From Frankiaceae bacterium (lineage in GTDB: Bacteria; Actinomycetota; Actinomycetes; BP-191): DNA of 64,000 nt. Numbering within the stretch: the first letter of the stretch is position 1; each line of letters opens with the position of its first letter. The stretch lies in assembly GCA_030840645.1 (NCBI GenBank), contig JAVEEC010000051.1, forward strand, positions 33,326 to 97,325, read 5' to 3'. The notes under the pieces were generated by a model, which did no database searches, had not been told where the DNA came from, and worked only from the letters and a program-made list of their open reading frames with translations. The translations under genes and the position numbers were made by a program. Of this stretch, positions 33,447 to 40,698 are shown one piece after another.

Positions 33447-34157
33447 GTGACACGTCCACGGGCAATGGCCGTCGCTGTCGTCGCCGCCCTCGTCGCCGTC
33501 GGGTGCGGCGGCTCGACACGAACGGCGCAGCCCGAGGCGTCGAGCGCGACGCCTAGCCCCACGCCGGTGTCGCCTTCTGCCACGCCCTGGCCCGGCATGA
33601 CGGTGCGGGTATCCCCTTCCCCTACACCCTCGGCCACTTCACGAGCCCGAGCCCCCGTGTCGGATGTGCGGCGCCTGCCACGCATCGTTTTGAGCCTAGG
33701 GTCGGTGCCCAGCGGCTTCGCTTTGACCCTCGACCGGTCGTGGACGACGGACGAGCTCGTCGACCAGGGAACGTATAGCTCGTCCGAATTGCAGGGTTGG
33801 GGCTATCTGGGCGGCTACGAACGGGAGTTCGAGCGTGACAACGAGTCCGACCCCGTCAAGATCTCGTCCGACGCCGGCGCGTACGCCACGTCACAGGGAG
33901 TCGCACGCGCCTTTCAACGGAATGTGACGCTTTGCCAAAACGACGGATGGGATCTCATCGACGCCAACGTCGGGCTCGGCTCTGAGAGCATGCTGTGCGC
34001 TCGGGACGTGAGCTTCCGCGGCTACGAAGCGCGGGTGCACTTCGTGATCTGGTACCGCGGAAGGGTTAAGAACTCAATAGCGGTCACCGCCTTGCTCGGG
34101 AAGAGCACGCCCGATCTCGCGCTGAGGCTCGCCCGGCGGCAGGCCGCGAACTACTGA
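33447..34157 (+). CDS. Lipoprotein of unknown function (236 aa)
   Basis: The GTG at 33447 begins VTRPRAMAVAVVAALVAVGC, a lipoprotein signal with lipobox VAVGC. A Ser/Thr/Pro linker follows (residues 25-70). The folded part contains LSLGSVPSGFALTLDRSW, a DNESDPVKISSDAGAYATS region and two Cys likely to pair (VTLCQNDGW, MLCARDV). The layout resembles actinobacterial surface lipoproteins that sense or bind ligands. Its 3' end overlaps the end of the convergent TIR gene by 7 bp. Confidence 0.7.
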   Translation: MTRPRAMAVAVVAALVAVGCGGSTRTAQPEASSATPSPTPVSPSATPWPGMTVRVSPSPTPSATSRARAPVSDVRRLPRIVLSLGSVPSGFALTLDRSWTTDELVDQGTYSSSELQGWGYLGGYEREFERDNESDPVKISSDAGAYATSQGVARAFQRNVTLCQNDGWDLIDANVGLGSESMLCARDVSFRGYEARVHFVIWYRGRVKNSIAVTALLGKSTPDLALRLARRQAANY

Positions 34158-35581
34158 AGCTCCGTGAGAAGTTCCTTCAGGCGGCTGTTGTAGCCGCGGG
34201 CGTCGACGAGTCCCGGCCGCTTCATCGCGTATGCCCTGACATCCTTGCCGTTTCGATCTATGATCACGACCCAGTCAATGACCTGCACTTGGTCTAGTGT
34301 GTTAGCCGACCGCCCAGACGCCGCGTAGGCCGCCCGAAGGACGAGGCGAGCAGGGAAGTACGGCGTTGCCGGGTTCGGTTTTCCGGGCATCAGAATGAAA
34401 TCCTGTGTGGCGAATGTCTGAAGTACCTGGTGCGGCTTGCTTTCGTTGCGGATGGATATCGGACTCAAGTAAACGTGGTCGTACAGCCCGCGTGCGTAGT
34501 CGTGCGGCGCTCCAGCCGGTCTGGCGACCGTACCCTCCATCGTCGGAACCCTGGTGCTCTCTGGGCTGAGGAGGGCCTGGATGTCGTAGTTGTCGTCCTC
34601 CGAGTTCCACGCGACCACGAACGGGCGCGGGAAGAGGTTCCGGTCGAGTCCAACCTCAGTCAGCGCGCCGAGGATTTCGTCGCCGGCAATGGCGTTGACG
34701 TCGTGGTACTCGATGGAGTCGAAGGTGAAGCTCTCGGGATACGCGTTGTCCGGCACCGGGCCGGCGTTGGTCTTTTTAACCGCGATCGGATCGAACGTGA
34801 ACACGGGGACGAGACGACCCGATGTGTCCGGGTCATAGATGACTAACCGCCCGTGCGCTACGGGATCATGCCGGAGGACCGCGTCGATAGGCGTGGCGAT
34901 CACGACCGTCGACAGCCCGCCGTCGGGGCGCAGTTGAGCCGTCTCGACCTTGGCGCCGAGGTGGTCCAGAGCCAGAAGGCGAACGATGAGCTTGCGCTGC
35001 GCTTCAGCGGTTGGCACTCGTGGGGGAACGGCAACGGACAGAGCGATTGCGGCGACGAGCAAGGTCAGGGTGAGCCACCGGTGTTGCTGTCGGCGGACAA
35101 CGGGCCGCGAAGTGCGGGGTCGGTTGAGCAACCGCAGCACCAGGGTGACCAAGCGTCCGGTGGCCTCGTCAGCCCTCTTGCCGAATAGGTCGACGACGGT
35201 CAACGACAACAGCGTGCGTCCGCCGCCCAGCTCCAACGCGGGCAGCTCAACGTCTTCGAGCCGGATCGGGATCAGCCACGGCACATCAGGCCGACGCTGC
35301 CGCATCTCATCGAGCGCGAGGTTCAGTTCTTCCCAATGGTGTCCACCACTTCCCAGGCTGGCAGCAGAAAAGCAGGCCAAGAACACCAAGGTGTCCTCAG
35401 TGATGGCTTGACGGATCTTCAATCGCCAGTCCTCACCAGGCCACAGGTCCTTGGTGTTGCGCCAGACGCGGATGCCGGCGTCCTCCAGGGCTCGCTGAAG
35501 CTTGTCGACTGCCGCCGAGTCCGCGGATGCGTAGGACAGGAATGCGTGGCCAATGGGTGCCTGCGCGTCGACAGAGGTCAC
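34151..35581 (-). CDS. Membrane-anchored TIR domain protein (476 aa)
   Basis: The GTG at 35581 aligns its start with the second TIR gene. Residues 10-150 are a TIR domain: GHAFLSYASADSAAVDKLQ, VWRNTKDLWPGEDWR, FLACFSAASL and 'HHWEELNLALDEM', the last supplying the Glu used by NAD-cleaving TIRs. A membrane segment (WLTLTLLVAAIALSVAV) follows near residue 185, and then about 280 residues with a beta-rich, probably external domain (VFTFDPIAVKKTNAGPV, YLSPISIRNES). Bacterial TIR proteins commonly deplete NAD+ or make signalling nucleotides in anti-phage defence. The C-terminal domain is not recognised. Confidence 0.8.
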   Translation of the reverse strand: MTSVDAQAPIGHAFLSYASADSAAVDKLQRALEDAGIRVWRNTKDLWPGEDWRLKIRQAITEDTLVFLACFSAASLGSGGHHWEELNLALDEMRQRRPDVPWLIPIRLEDVELPALELGGGRTLLSLTVVDLFGKRADEATGRLVTLVLRLLNRPRTSRPVVRRQQHRWLTLTLLVAAIALSVAVPPRVPTAEAQRKLIVRLLALDHLGAKVETAQLRPDGGLSTVVIATPIDAVLRHDPVAHGRLVIYDPDTSGRLVPVFTFDPIAVKKTNAGPVPDNAYPESFTFDSIEYHDVNAIAGDEILGALTEVGLDRNLFPRPFVVAWNSEDDNYDIQALLSPESTRVPTMEGTVARPAGAPHDYARGLYDHVYLSPISIRNESKPHQVLQTFATQDFILMPGKPNPATPYFPARLVLRAAYAASGRSANTLDQVQVIDWVVIIDRNGKDVRAYAMKRPGLVDARGYNSRLKELLTELQ

Positions 35582-35651
35582 GGACCGAGGGTACCGATGC
35601 ATCGCGTCCCCCCGCGCCGGGGACCAGACGCATCTCGAAAGGAGCAACGGG

Positions 35652-36149
35652 CTACGCGCCGTTCCCCGGCCCACCGACCCCCCGATTGCCTAGCAGGCGA
35701 CGGACCGTCGCGACGAGTCGGGCAGTGTTCTTCTCGATGTGTTCGCCGAACAAGTCCAGCCGCTGCAACGAAGACAGCATCCGGCCGCCCCCGATATCTC
35801 GGTCGGGGATGTCGCACTCATCGAGTCTGACTGGAATCAGCCACGGCTCGTCGGGTCGGCGTAGTCGCAACTCGTCGGTCGCGAGAACCAGCTCCTCGTT
35901 CTGGTAGCTGCGGTGCCGCGCCACGCTGGCTTTGGAGAAGCAGGCAAGGAACACGAGCGCGTCAGCGCCGATCGCCTGGCGGATCTTTACTCGCCAGTCC
36001 TCACCGGGCCACAAGTCCTCGGTGTCGCGCCAGACCGGGATACCCGCGGCCGCGAGCGTCGCCTGCAGGCCGTCGATCGCGGCAGCATCCTCGCGGACGT
36101 AGGACAGGAACGCGTGCCCACGGGGCGTTGGCGTCGCGGCAGAAGTCAT
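35652..36149 (-). CDS. TIR domain protein (165 aa)
   Basis: The start MTSAATPTPRGHAFLSY at 36149 is preferred. The whole protein is one TIR domain, parallel to that of the downstream gene: GHAFLSYVREDAAAIDGLQ, VWRDTEDLWPGEDWRVKIRQ, FLACFSKASVARHRS and YQNEELVLATDEL with the probable catalytic Glu. It lacks the membrane segment and C-terminal domain. The two are paralogues in tandem, 70 bp apart, probably one operon. Confidence 0.8.
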   Translation of the reverse strand: MTSAATPTPRGHAFLSYVREDAAAIDGLQATLAAAGIPVWRDTEDLWPGEDWRVKIRQAIGADALVFLACFSKASVARHRSYQNEELVLATDELRLRRPDEPWLIPVRLDECDIPDRDIGGGRMLSSLQRLDLFGEHIEKNTARLVATVRRLLGNRGVGGPGNGA

Positions 36150-36302
36150 GTACGGAGTATTACGCCGACATCGTCGCGCTCCCACTCGTGTTCGGCGACG
36201 AACCAGTACGCCTGCTGCGACCGGTCGGCCCGACCGTTCAGGTCTGGCCTATCCCGACGTCGCGTCAGAAGCCGGACGCACGATGGTTCAAAGCACCCAC
36301 GG

Positions 36303-36354
36303 CCTCGTGGCAACACTCATGGCACGAACGGCTCGCGTGGCACGACCCGTGGCA
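36303..36354. repeat. Right arm-type repeats
   Basis: CCTCGTGGCAACAC followed by three further TGGCAC motifs within about 45 bp. The first copy matches the left-end repeat almost exactly. They lie 85-135 bp inside the right border, a normal position for integrase arm sites. The remaining sequence from 36150 to 36437 contains no gene I can support. Confidence 0.5.
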
Positions 36355-36437
36355 CGCTTTTTCCGTCGCCTGCCGTCGGCTACCATCGCCAGCCGACGCA
36401 TGTTTCCGCAGGTCAGAGCGGGTACACGCAGGTCAGG

Positions 36438-36463
36438 CTACCTCTGCCCGTGGTAGAGCTTGT
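36438..36463. repeat. Right attachment-like site of the integrative element
   Basis: The partner of 30028-30053. On the minus strand it is the last codons of the 34-aa gene (KLYHGQR and TAG). Integrases that use the 3' end of a gene usually carry a synonymous replacement of that end, which explains the four mismatches that keep the peptide nearly unchanged. Confidence 0.65.
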
Positions 36464-36542
36464 AGACGACGTAGACCGAGAACCAGCCGATGACCAGGAA
36501 CACCGTCACGAGCAGCACGGTGTAGACGACCTCGATGTCCAT
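36438..36542 (-). CDS. Small membrane protein (34 aa), integration target
   Basis: Not in the ORF track. The peptide MDIEVVYTVLLVTVFLVIGW continues FSVYVVYKLYHGQR: one long membrane helix and a short basic tail. Its 3' end is the attachment-like sequence; the displaced copy of that end is at 30028-30053, 3 bp before the acyl-CoA dehydrogenase, so the two genes were probably adjacent before insertion. It lies 13 bp after the DUF916-like gene on the same strand. Confidence 0.65.
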   Translation of the reverse strand: MDIEVVYTVLLVTVFLVIGWFSVYVVYKLYHGQR

Positions 36543-36555
36543 GCGGGTGAGGTTA

Positions 36556-37758
36556 CTAGCGGCCGGACTTCGCCACGCGTTCGCCGAGCTGCCGCGCGGT
36601 CTGGACGGGCAGCTCGGGCAGCACCGGCGACGCCAGGATCGCCTCCTTGCCGTACGACGCCGCCTGGGCGATCAGGTCCCTCCGGCGCGCGCCCTCGGCC
36701 GTGCGCAGCTCGGCGAGGACGTCGTTCAACGGCGCGGGTGCCGGCGCGGGCACGGAGCGCCGCCGGCGGTTGTAGGTGACGGCGCCGACGACAGCGAGCA
36801 GCAGCGCCGCGAGCAGCAGGCCGATCAGCAGGAGCGGCGACCCGCTCCCCGCCGCCTTCTTCGCGGGCGTCGTCACGGCGACCGGCGGCGCCGACGTGCC
36901 GCTGCCGGCGGGGAACGTGATCAGCCCGGTCGCGGTGCGTTCGGTGACGCCGGAACGCAGCGTGATGGTGCCCCGCCACGGCCCCGGCGGCAGCGCCGGG
37001 TCGAGCAGCACGGTGACCGGCTCGGTGGCACCGATGGCGAGCGTGGTGCCGACCTTGACCTCGAACGGACCGGCGCTCAACCCTCCGGGCCCCTCCGTCA
37101 GCCGCAGCTCGCCGGAGAGGTCGAGCGCGCGGGCACCGGTGTTGCGCACGGTCGCCTGGACCACCGGCCGCGCGCCGGGGTCGCGTTCGGCGGTGAGGCT
37201 CTCGATCGCGAAGTCGGTCGGCGGCTCGCTGCCTGAGCCGACCGAGAGGTACACCCGCAGGCCGACGCGGTTGACGACGGCGATGCCGCCGCCCGGCGGC
37301 CGGCTCGGCGGCAGCTCCGCCCAGACCACGGCGTACCGCTCGCCGGCCGCCGCGTCGTTCGGGACGGTGACGGTGAGGCGCGGCTGGACGGACTGCCCGG
37401 GGCCGAGGTCGGCGGTGCCGGTGTCGAGGGTGATCCAGCCGCTGACGTCGTTCTGCGTCCGGCCGTCCGCGGGCACGAACTCCCCGCCGACGACGTCCGC
37501 GGCGGCGGCGTAGACGGAGATCGCGCGGCGGCCGTCGGTGGTGTTCGAGACCTCGAACCGCCTGCTGAACGACGCCCCCGGCCTGACGTGGTCGACGATC
37601 GACCGCCGGGCGCGGGGGTCCTTCTCCCGCGCGGTCGGGGCCTCCAGCAGCCGGATGCCGACGCCGCCCCCGCTCGCCTGCCAGACGTCCGCGGACGCGT
37701 CGATGGCCGGGGCGAGCGCCCCGGCCATCAGCAGCAGTGTCGCGACCGTCCGGCGCAT
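36556..37758 (-). CDS. DUF916/WxL-interacting-type membrane protein
   Basis: A 400-aa protein. Signal peptide to about residue 23; then two Ig-like beta domains typical of DUF916 (FEVSNTTDGRRAISVYAA, GQSVQPRLTVTVPNDAAAGE, RVGLRVYLSVG and ATVRNTGARALDLSGELRL). A membrane helix at about 308-328 is followed by a basic cytoplasmic tail. In Firmicutes such proteins pair with WxL-domain proteins at the cell wall; the next upstream gene looks like such a partner. The 678-aa track ORF is a false extension. Confidence 0.78.
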   Translation of the reverse strand: MRRTVATLLLMAGALAPAIDASADVWQASGGGVGIRLLEAPTAREKDPRARRSIVDHVRPGASFSRRFEVSNTTDGRRAISVYAAAADVVGGEFVPADGRTQNDVSGWITLDTGTADLGPGQSVQPRLTVTVPNDAAAGERYAVVWAELPPSRPPGGGIAVVNRVGLRVYLSVGSGSEPPTDFAIESLTAERDPGARPVVQATVRNTGARALDLSGELRLTEGPGGLSAGPFEVKVGTTLAIGATEPVTVLLDPALPPGPWRGTITLRSGVTERTATGLITFPAGSGTSAPPVAVTTPAKKAAGSGSPLLLIGLLLAALLLAVVGAVTYNRRRRSVPAPAPAPLNDVLAELRTAEGARRRDLIAQAASYGKEAILASPVLPELPVQTARQLGERVAKSGR

Positions 37759-37799
37759 GAGGCTGTTGTACCTCAGCCGAGGGCGGCGGGTGACGGTTC

Positions 37800-38348
37800 T
37801 CAGGCGCCCGTCACCGAGTGGGTGATGGTGCCGGAGTACGTCCCGGCGACGGCCTGGGCGGGGATGTTGACGACGACGGTCGGGACCCAGGAGGCCTGGT
37901 TGACGCCGACGACGCCGGTCGCGGAGTACGCCGTGCGCGAGACCGAGAGCGCCTGCTTGTTCACGACGAGCGGCTGGCCGGGGACGAACACCGCGGTGCC
38001 GCTGGTCGAGGTCGCGAGGCCGGACCAGTAGTCGATGCTGTCCTTCAGGATCGTCTCCTCGGTCGAGGCGAGCCCGGTCGTGAAGTTGGTCGACGCGACT
38101 GTCGCGGTCCAGGTGCCGGCCAGCGCGCCGCGCCCGTCGGTGACGGTGACCGTGCCGAGGGTCGCGGAGAGGGTCGCCGTGCCGGCCGCGGCCGTACCGA
38201 GAGCCTTGTCCGCGGGCTGGCTGATCGTGAGGAGGCCCGCGGTGACGTCGAACGTCACCCCCTGGCCGGCGTCGGCGGGCGCCGCGGCGAGGACGAGGCT
38301 GCCCGTCGCCGCGGCGACGGAGAGGACGAGGGCCAGGCGCTTGCGCAT
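37800..38348 (-). CDS. Secreted WxL-like surface protein (182 aa)
   Basis: Signal peptide MRKRLALVLSVAAATGSLVL, cleaved near ADA. The mature protein is all-beta: LTISQPADKALGTAAAG, GALAGTWTATVASTNF and a C-terminal NIPAQAVAGTYSGTITHSV, the last typical of WxL surface proteins. AAGGGA precedes the ATG. It is 41 bp upstream of the DUF916-like gene and probably in one operon. The 246-bp spacer upstream has repeated CGGATCCG motifs but no ORF. Confidence 0.72.
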   Translation of the reverse strand: MRKRLALVLSVAAATGSLVLAAAPADAGQGVTFDVTAGLLTISQPADKALGTAAAGTATLSATLGTVTVTDGRGALAGTWTATVASTNFTTGLASTEETILKDSIDYWSGLATSTSGTAVFVPGQPLVVNKQALSVSRTAYSATGVVGVNQASWVPTVVVNIPAQAVAGTYSGTITHSVTGA

Positions 38349-38594
38349 TGGGGGTGGTCCCTTCGGCGGTTGGGCACCGGCGGGTCTCCCGGTGACTTCC
38401 GCCTCGTACATCGTCGGGACCAAAGGCCCGGCCGATAGCCCGGAGTGACTGTTTCCCGATCTGGTCCCGCCCGAACGGCCTAGTCCCTGCTGCCGGGGCC
38501 GAATGGCGCAACGCCGCCTGCACCGGCCGGGTACGTTCACGGGGAAACCGGGGCGGATCCGGACGGATCCGTTCGGCCATTCGGAGGGACACGC

Positions 38595-38957
38595 GTGGGC
38601 AGGACGCTGGTCGTGAAGGTGACCTGTGGCGAGGACGCTCCGGAACGCTGCGCCCAGGCCTTCACGGTCGCCGCGGTCGGCGTCGCCTCGGGCGTCGCCG
38701 TGTCGCTCTGGCTGACCGGCGAGTCCGCGTGGTTCGCGCTGCCCGGCCGGGCGGAGGGGTTCGCGCTGGCCGAGTCGGCGCCGTTGGCCGACCTGCTGTC
38801 TGCGGTGCTCGCGGGCGGGACGGTGACGCTGTGCACGCAGTGCGCGGCGCGGCGCTCGATCGGCCCCGAGGACGTGCTCCCCGGCATCCGCATCGCGGGC
38901 GCGCAGGCGTTCCTCGAAGAGGTCATGACCGACGGGGCGCAGGGGCTCGTGTACTAG
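38595..38957 (+). CDS. DsrE family protein
   Basis: A 120-aa protein with a GTG start after GGAGG. The fold signature VVKVTCGEDAPERCAQAF, VAVSLWLTGESAW and a conserved Cys in VTLCTQCAARR fit DsrE/DsrF-like sulfur-carrier proteins. It converges with a sulfurtransferase operon, consistent with a sulfur-relay function. Confidence 0.8.
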   Translation: MGRTLVVKVTCGEDAPERCAQAFTVAAVGVASGVAVSLWLTGESAWFALPGRAEGFALAESAPLADLLSAVLAGGTVTLCTQCAARRSIGPEDVLPGIRIAGAQAFLEEVMTDGAQGLVY

Positions 38958-38978
38958 GAAGCTCCGGGGCGGCGCCCC

Positions 38979-39272
38979 CTACAGCTCGATCCGCGCCTCG
39001 GACACCGTGCCCAGGTCCGCCGACACCTCGGTCTGCGCCGCGCCCGCCGGCGCCAGCGCGCGCACCGTCCACGACCCCGGCGCGGCGAAGAAGCGGAACG
39101 CCCCGGTCGCCGACGTGACGACCTCGGCGGTGAACTCGCCCGCGGAGTCGAGCAGGCGCACGAACGCGCCGGGCACCGGCCGGCCGGCGTTGTGGACGAC
39201 CCCCTGGATCACGGTCTCCTTGGCCACGTCGATCCCCTCCAGCGACAGACCCCCCACGGTCGATCCGCACAT
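38979..39272 (-). CDS. DUF1416 (SseC-like) protein
   Basis: A 97-aa protein containing CGSTVGGLSLEGIDVAKETV, GRPVPGAFVRLLDSAGEFT and SWTVRALAPAG, the DUF1416 pattern. In mycobacteria this gene (sseC) follows the thiosulfate sulfurtransferase cysA, as it does here (4 bp spacing). It is a carboxypeptidase-regulatory-like beta-sandwich with no known activity. Confidence 0.9.
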   Translation of the reverse strand: MCGSTVGGLSLEGIDVAKETVIQGVVHNAGRPVPGAFVRLLDSAGEFTAEVVTSATGAFRFFAAPGSWTVRALAPAGAAQTEVSADLGTVSEARIEL

Positions 39273-39276
39273 GTGG

Positions 39277-40110
39277 TTACACGTCCTTCGCGATCGGGAC
39301 GCCGACGAGGGAGCCGTACTCGGTCCACGAGCCGTCGTAGTTCTTGACGTCGTCGAAGCCGAGCAGCTCCTTCAGCGCGAACCACGAGTGCGACGAACGC
39401 TCGCCGATCCGGCAGTACGCGATGACCGGCGTGCCCTCGGTGACGCCCTTCGCGGCGTAGAGCGCGCGCAGCTCGTCGTCGGACTTGAACGTGCCGTCCT
39501 CGTTCGCCGCCTGCGACCACGGGATGTTCGCGGCGCCCGGGATGTGGCCCGCGCGCTGGCTCTGCTCCTGCGGCAGGTGCGCCGGCGCGAGCAGCTTGCC
39601 GGAGAACTCGTCGGGCGAGCGGACGTCGACCAGCGTCTTCTTACCGATGGCGTCGACTACCTCGTCGCGGAACGCGCGGATGGAGAGGTCCTGCTCCTTC
39701 GCCGTGTACTGCGTGGCGGGCCGCTCGGTGACCGCGTCGGTGAGCGGGCGCGAGTCGAGCTCCCACTTCTTCCGGCCGCCGTCGAGCAGCTTCACGTCGT
39801 CGTGGCCGTAGAGCGTGAAGTACCAGTACGCGTACGCGGCGAACCAGTTGTTGTTGCCGCCGTAGAGGATCACGGTGTCGTCGTTCGCGATGCCCTTGGC
39901 GGACAGCAGCTTCTCGAACTGCGCCTTGTCCACGAAGTCGCGCTTGACCTGGTCCTGCAGCTCGGTCTGCCAGTCGAGGCGGACCGCGCCCGCGAGGTGG
40001 CCCTTGTCGTACGCGGACACGTCCTCGTCGACCTCGACGAAGACGACGCCGGGCTGGCCGATCAGGCCCTCGGCCTGCTCGGCGTCGACCAGTACGTCGT
40101 TGCGGCTCAT
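39277..40110 (-). CDS. Thiosulfate sulfurtransferase (rhodanese, CysA/SseA type)
   Basis: A 277-aa protein with tandem rhodanese domains. The catalytic Cys is in VIAYCRIGERSSHSWF of the C-terminal domain; the N-terminal domain has VFVEVDEDVSAYDKGHLAGA and a non-catalytic site (ILYGGNNNWFA). The reaction moves the sulfane sulfur of thiosulfate to cyanide or another thiol. It overlaps the DUF4395 gene as ATGA. Confidence 0.93.
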   Translation of the reverse strand: MSRNDVLVDAEQAEGLIGQPGVVFVEVDEDVSAYDKGHLAGAVRLDWQTELQDQVKRDFVDKAQFEKLLSAKGIANDDTVILYGGNNNWFAAYAYWYFTLYGHDDVKLLDGGRKKWELDSRPLTDAVTERPATQYTAKEQDLSIRAFRDEVVDAIGKKTLVDVRSPDEFSGKLLAPAHLPQEQSQRAGHIPGAANIPWSQAANEDGTFKSDDELRALYAAKGVTEGTPVIAYCRIGERSSHSWFALKELLGFDDVKNYDGSWTEYGSLVGVPIAKDV

Positions 40111-40583
40111 GCGGATGCTCCCTTGGAGGTGGGTCGGGGTACGAAGCGGGTGATCTCGGCGCGGCCGAGGACGCGGCGGGCGAGCAGCAGCACCTCGCAG
40201 CCGAGGCAGAACGCGAACGCGGCGTTGAGGAACGCCGCCGCCAGCGCGAGCGCGGCGGCACCGAGGCCGACCGCGGTGCTACCGGCGAGGAGACCGAGGG
40301 TGGCGACGGCGCCGAACGCCGCGCCGACCGCCTGCGCGAACCGCGGCGGCAGCTCCGCCTCGAAGTCGCTCGGCGGGCCGAGGCGGGGGGCGACGAGTCG
40401 CCGGTAGAGGACGCCGTACGGCGCCTTCGACAGCCCGAACGCCGCGCCGGTCAGGAAGACGAGCGTCTGCGCGGCGGCGAGCCACGGGGAACGGGTCAGC
40501 AGGACGAGCGCGAGCACGACAGTCGTGACCCACGCGCCGAAGCGCGGGCCGCGCGGGTCGACGTAGCCGGGGGGTGGTGCCAT
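40107..40583 (-). CDS. DUF4395 membrane protein
   Basis: A 158-aa protein starting MAPPPGYVDPRGPRFGAWVT with four hydrophobic segments. DUF4395 landmarks are VDPRGPRF and the C-terminal FAFCLGCEVLLLARR, whose CxxC-like Cys pair may link it to sulfur or redox traffic. It is cotranslated with the sulfurtransferase and follows a Cys-containing leader peptide. Confidence 0.88.
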   Translation of the reverse strand: MAPPPGYVDPRGPRFGAWVTTVVLALVLLTRSPWLAAAQTLVFLTGAAFGLSKAPYGVLYRRLVAPRLGPPSDFEAELPPRFAQAVGAAFGAVATLGLLAGSTAVGLGAAALALAAAFLNAAFAFCLGCEVLLLARRVLGRAEITRFVPRPTSKGASA

Positions 40584-40620
40584 GGCGGGGCTCCTGACGA
40601 GGAGAGGAACGGGGAGTGCG

Positions 40621-40698
40621 TCAGGGCGCCGGACAGAGGCAGCTCGACGCGTGGCCGTAGTCGACGGCGCGCCGTTTGACGAGCTGCGGGTTGGTCAT
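40621..40698 (-). CDS. Putative cysteine-responsive leader peptide (25 aa)
   Basis: Not in the ORF track. MTNPQLVKRRAVDYGHASSC continues LCPAP and stops, with SSCLC near the end. The pattern KRRAVD..H.SS.C.C matches the actinobacterial leader peptides found before sulfur-assimilation operons, where Cys codons cause ribosome stalling and attenuation when cysteine is low. The ATG overlaps the thioredoxin stop as ATGA, and the DUF4395-sulfurtransferase-DUF1416 genes follow 38 bp later. Confidence 0.7.
   Translation of the reverse strand: MTNPQLVKRRAVDYGHASSCLCPAP

Larger units (their letters stand above)
30028..36463. mobile_element. Putative ~6.4 kb integrative element with TIR and nuclease cargo
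   Basis: The borders are the paired 26-bp attachment-like sequences. Just inside each border are repeats of (C)GTGGCAAC/GTGGCAC (two at left, four at right) that look like integrase arm sites. The left end carries a broken tyrosine-integrase gene reading inward. Cargo: a HEAT pseudogene, a zinc-ribbon/PD-(D/E)XK protein, a lipoprotein and two TIR proteins. The insertion lies between a 34-codon gene and an acyl-CoA dehydrogenase that would otherwise be 3 bp apart. The element lacks replication and transfer genes. Confidence 0.7.

Noticed and set aside
30028-36463. Prophage or ICE
   Set aside because: No capsid, tail, terminase, relaxase or replication genes are present.
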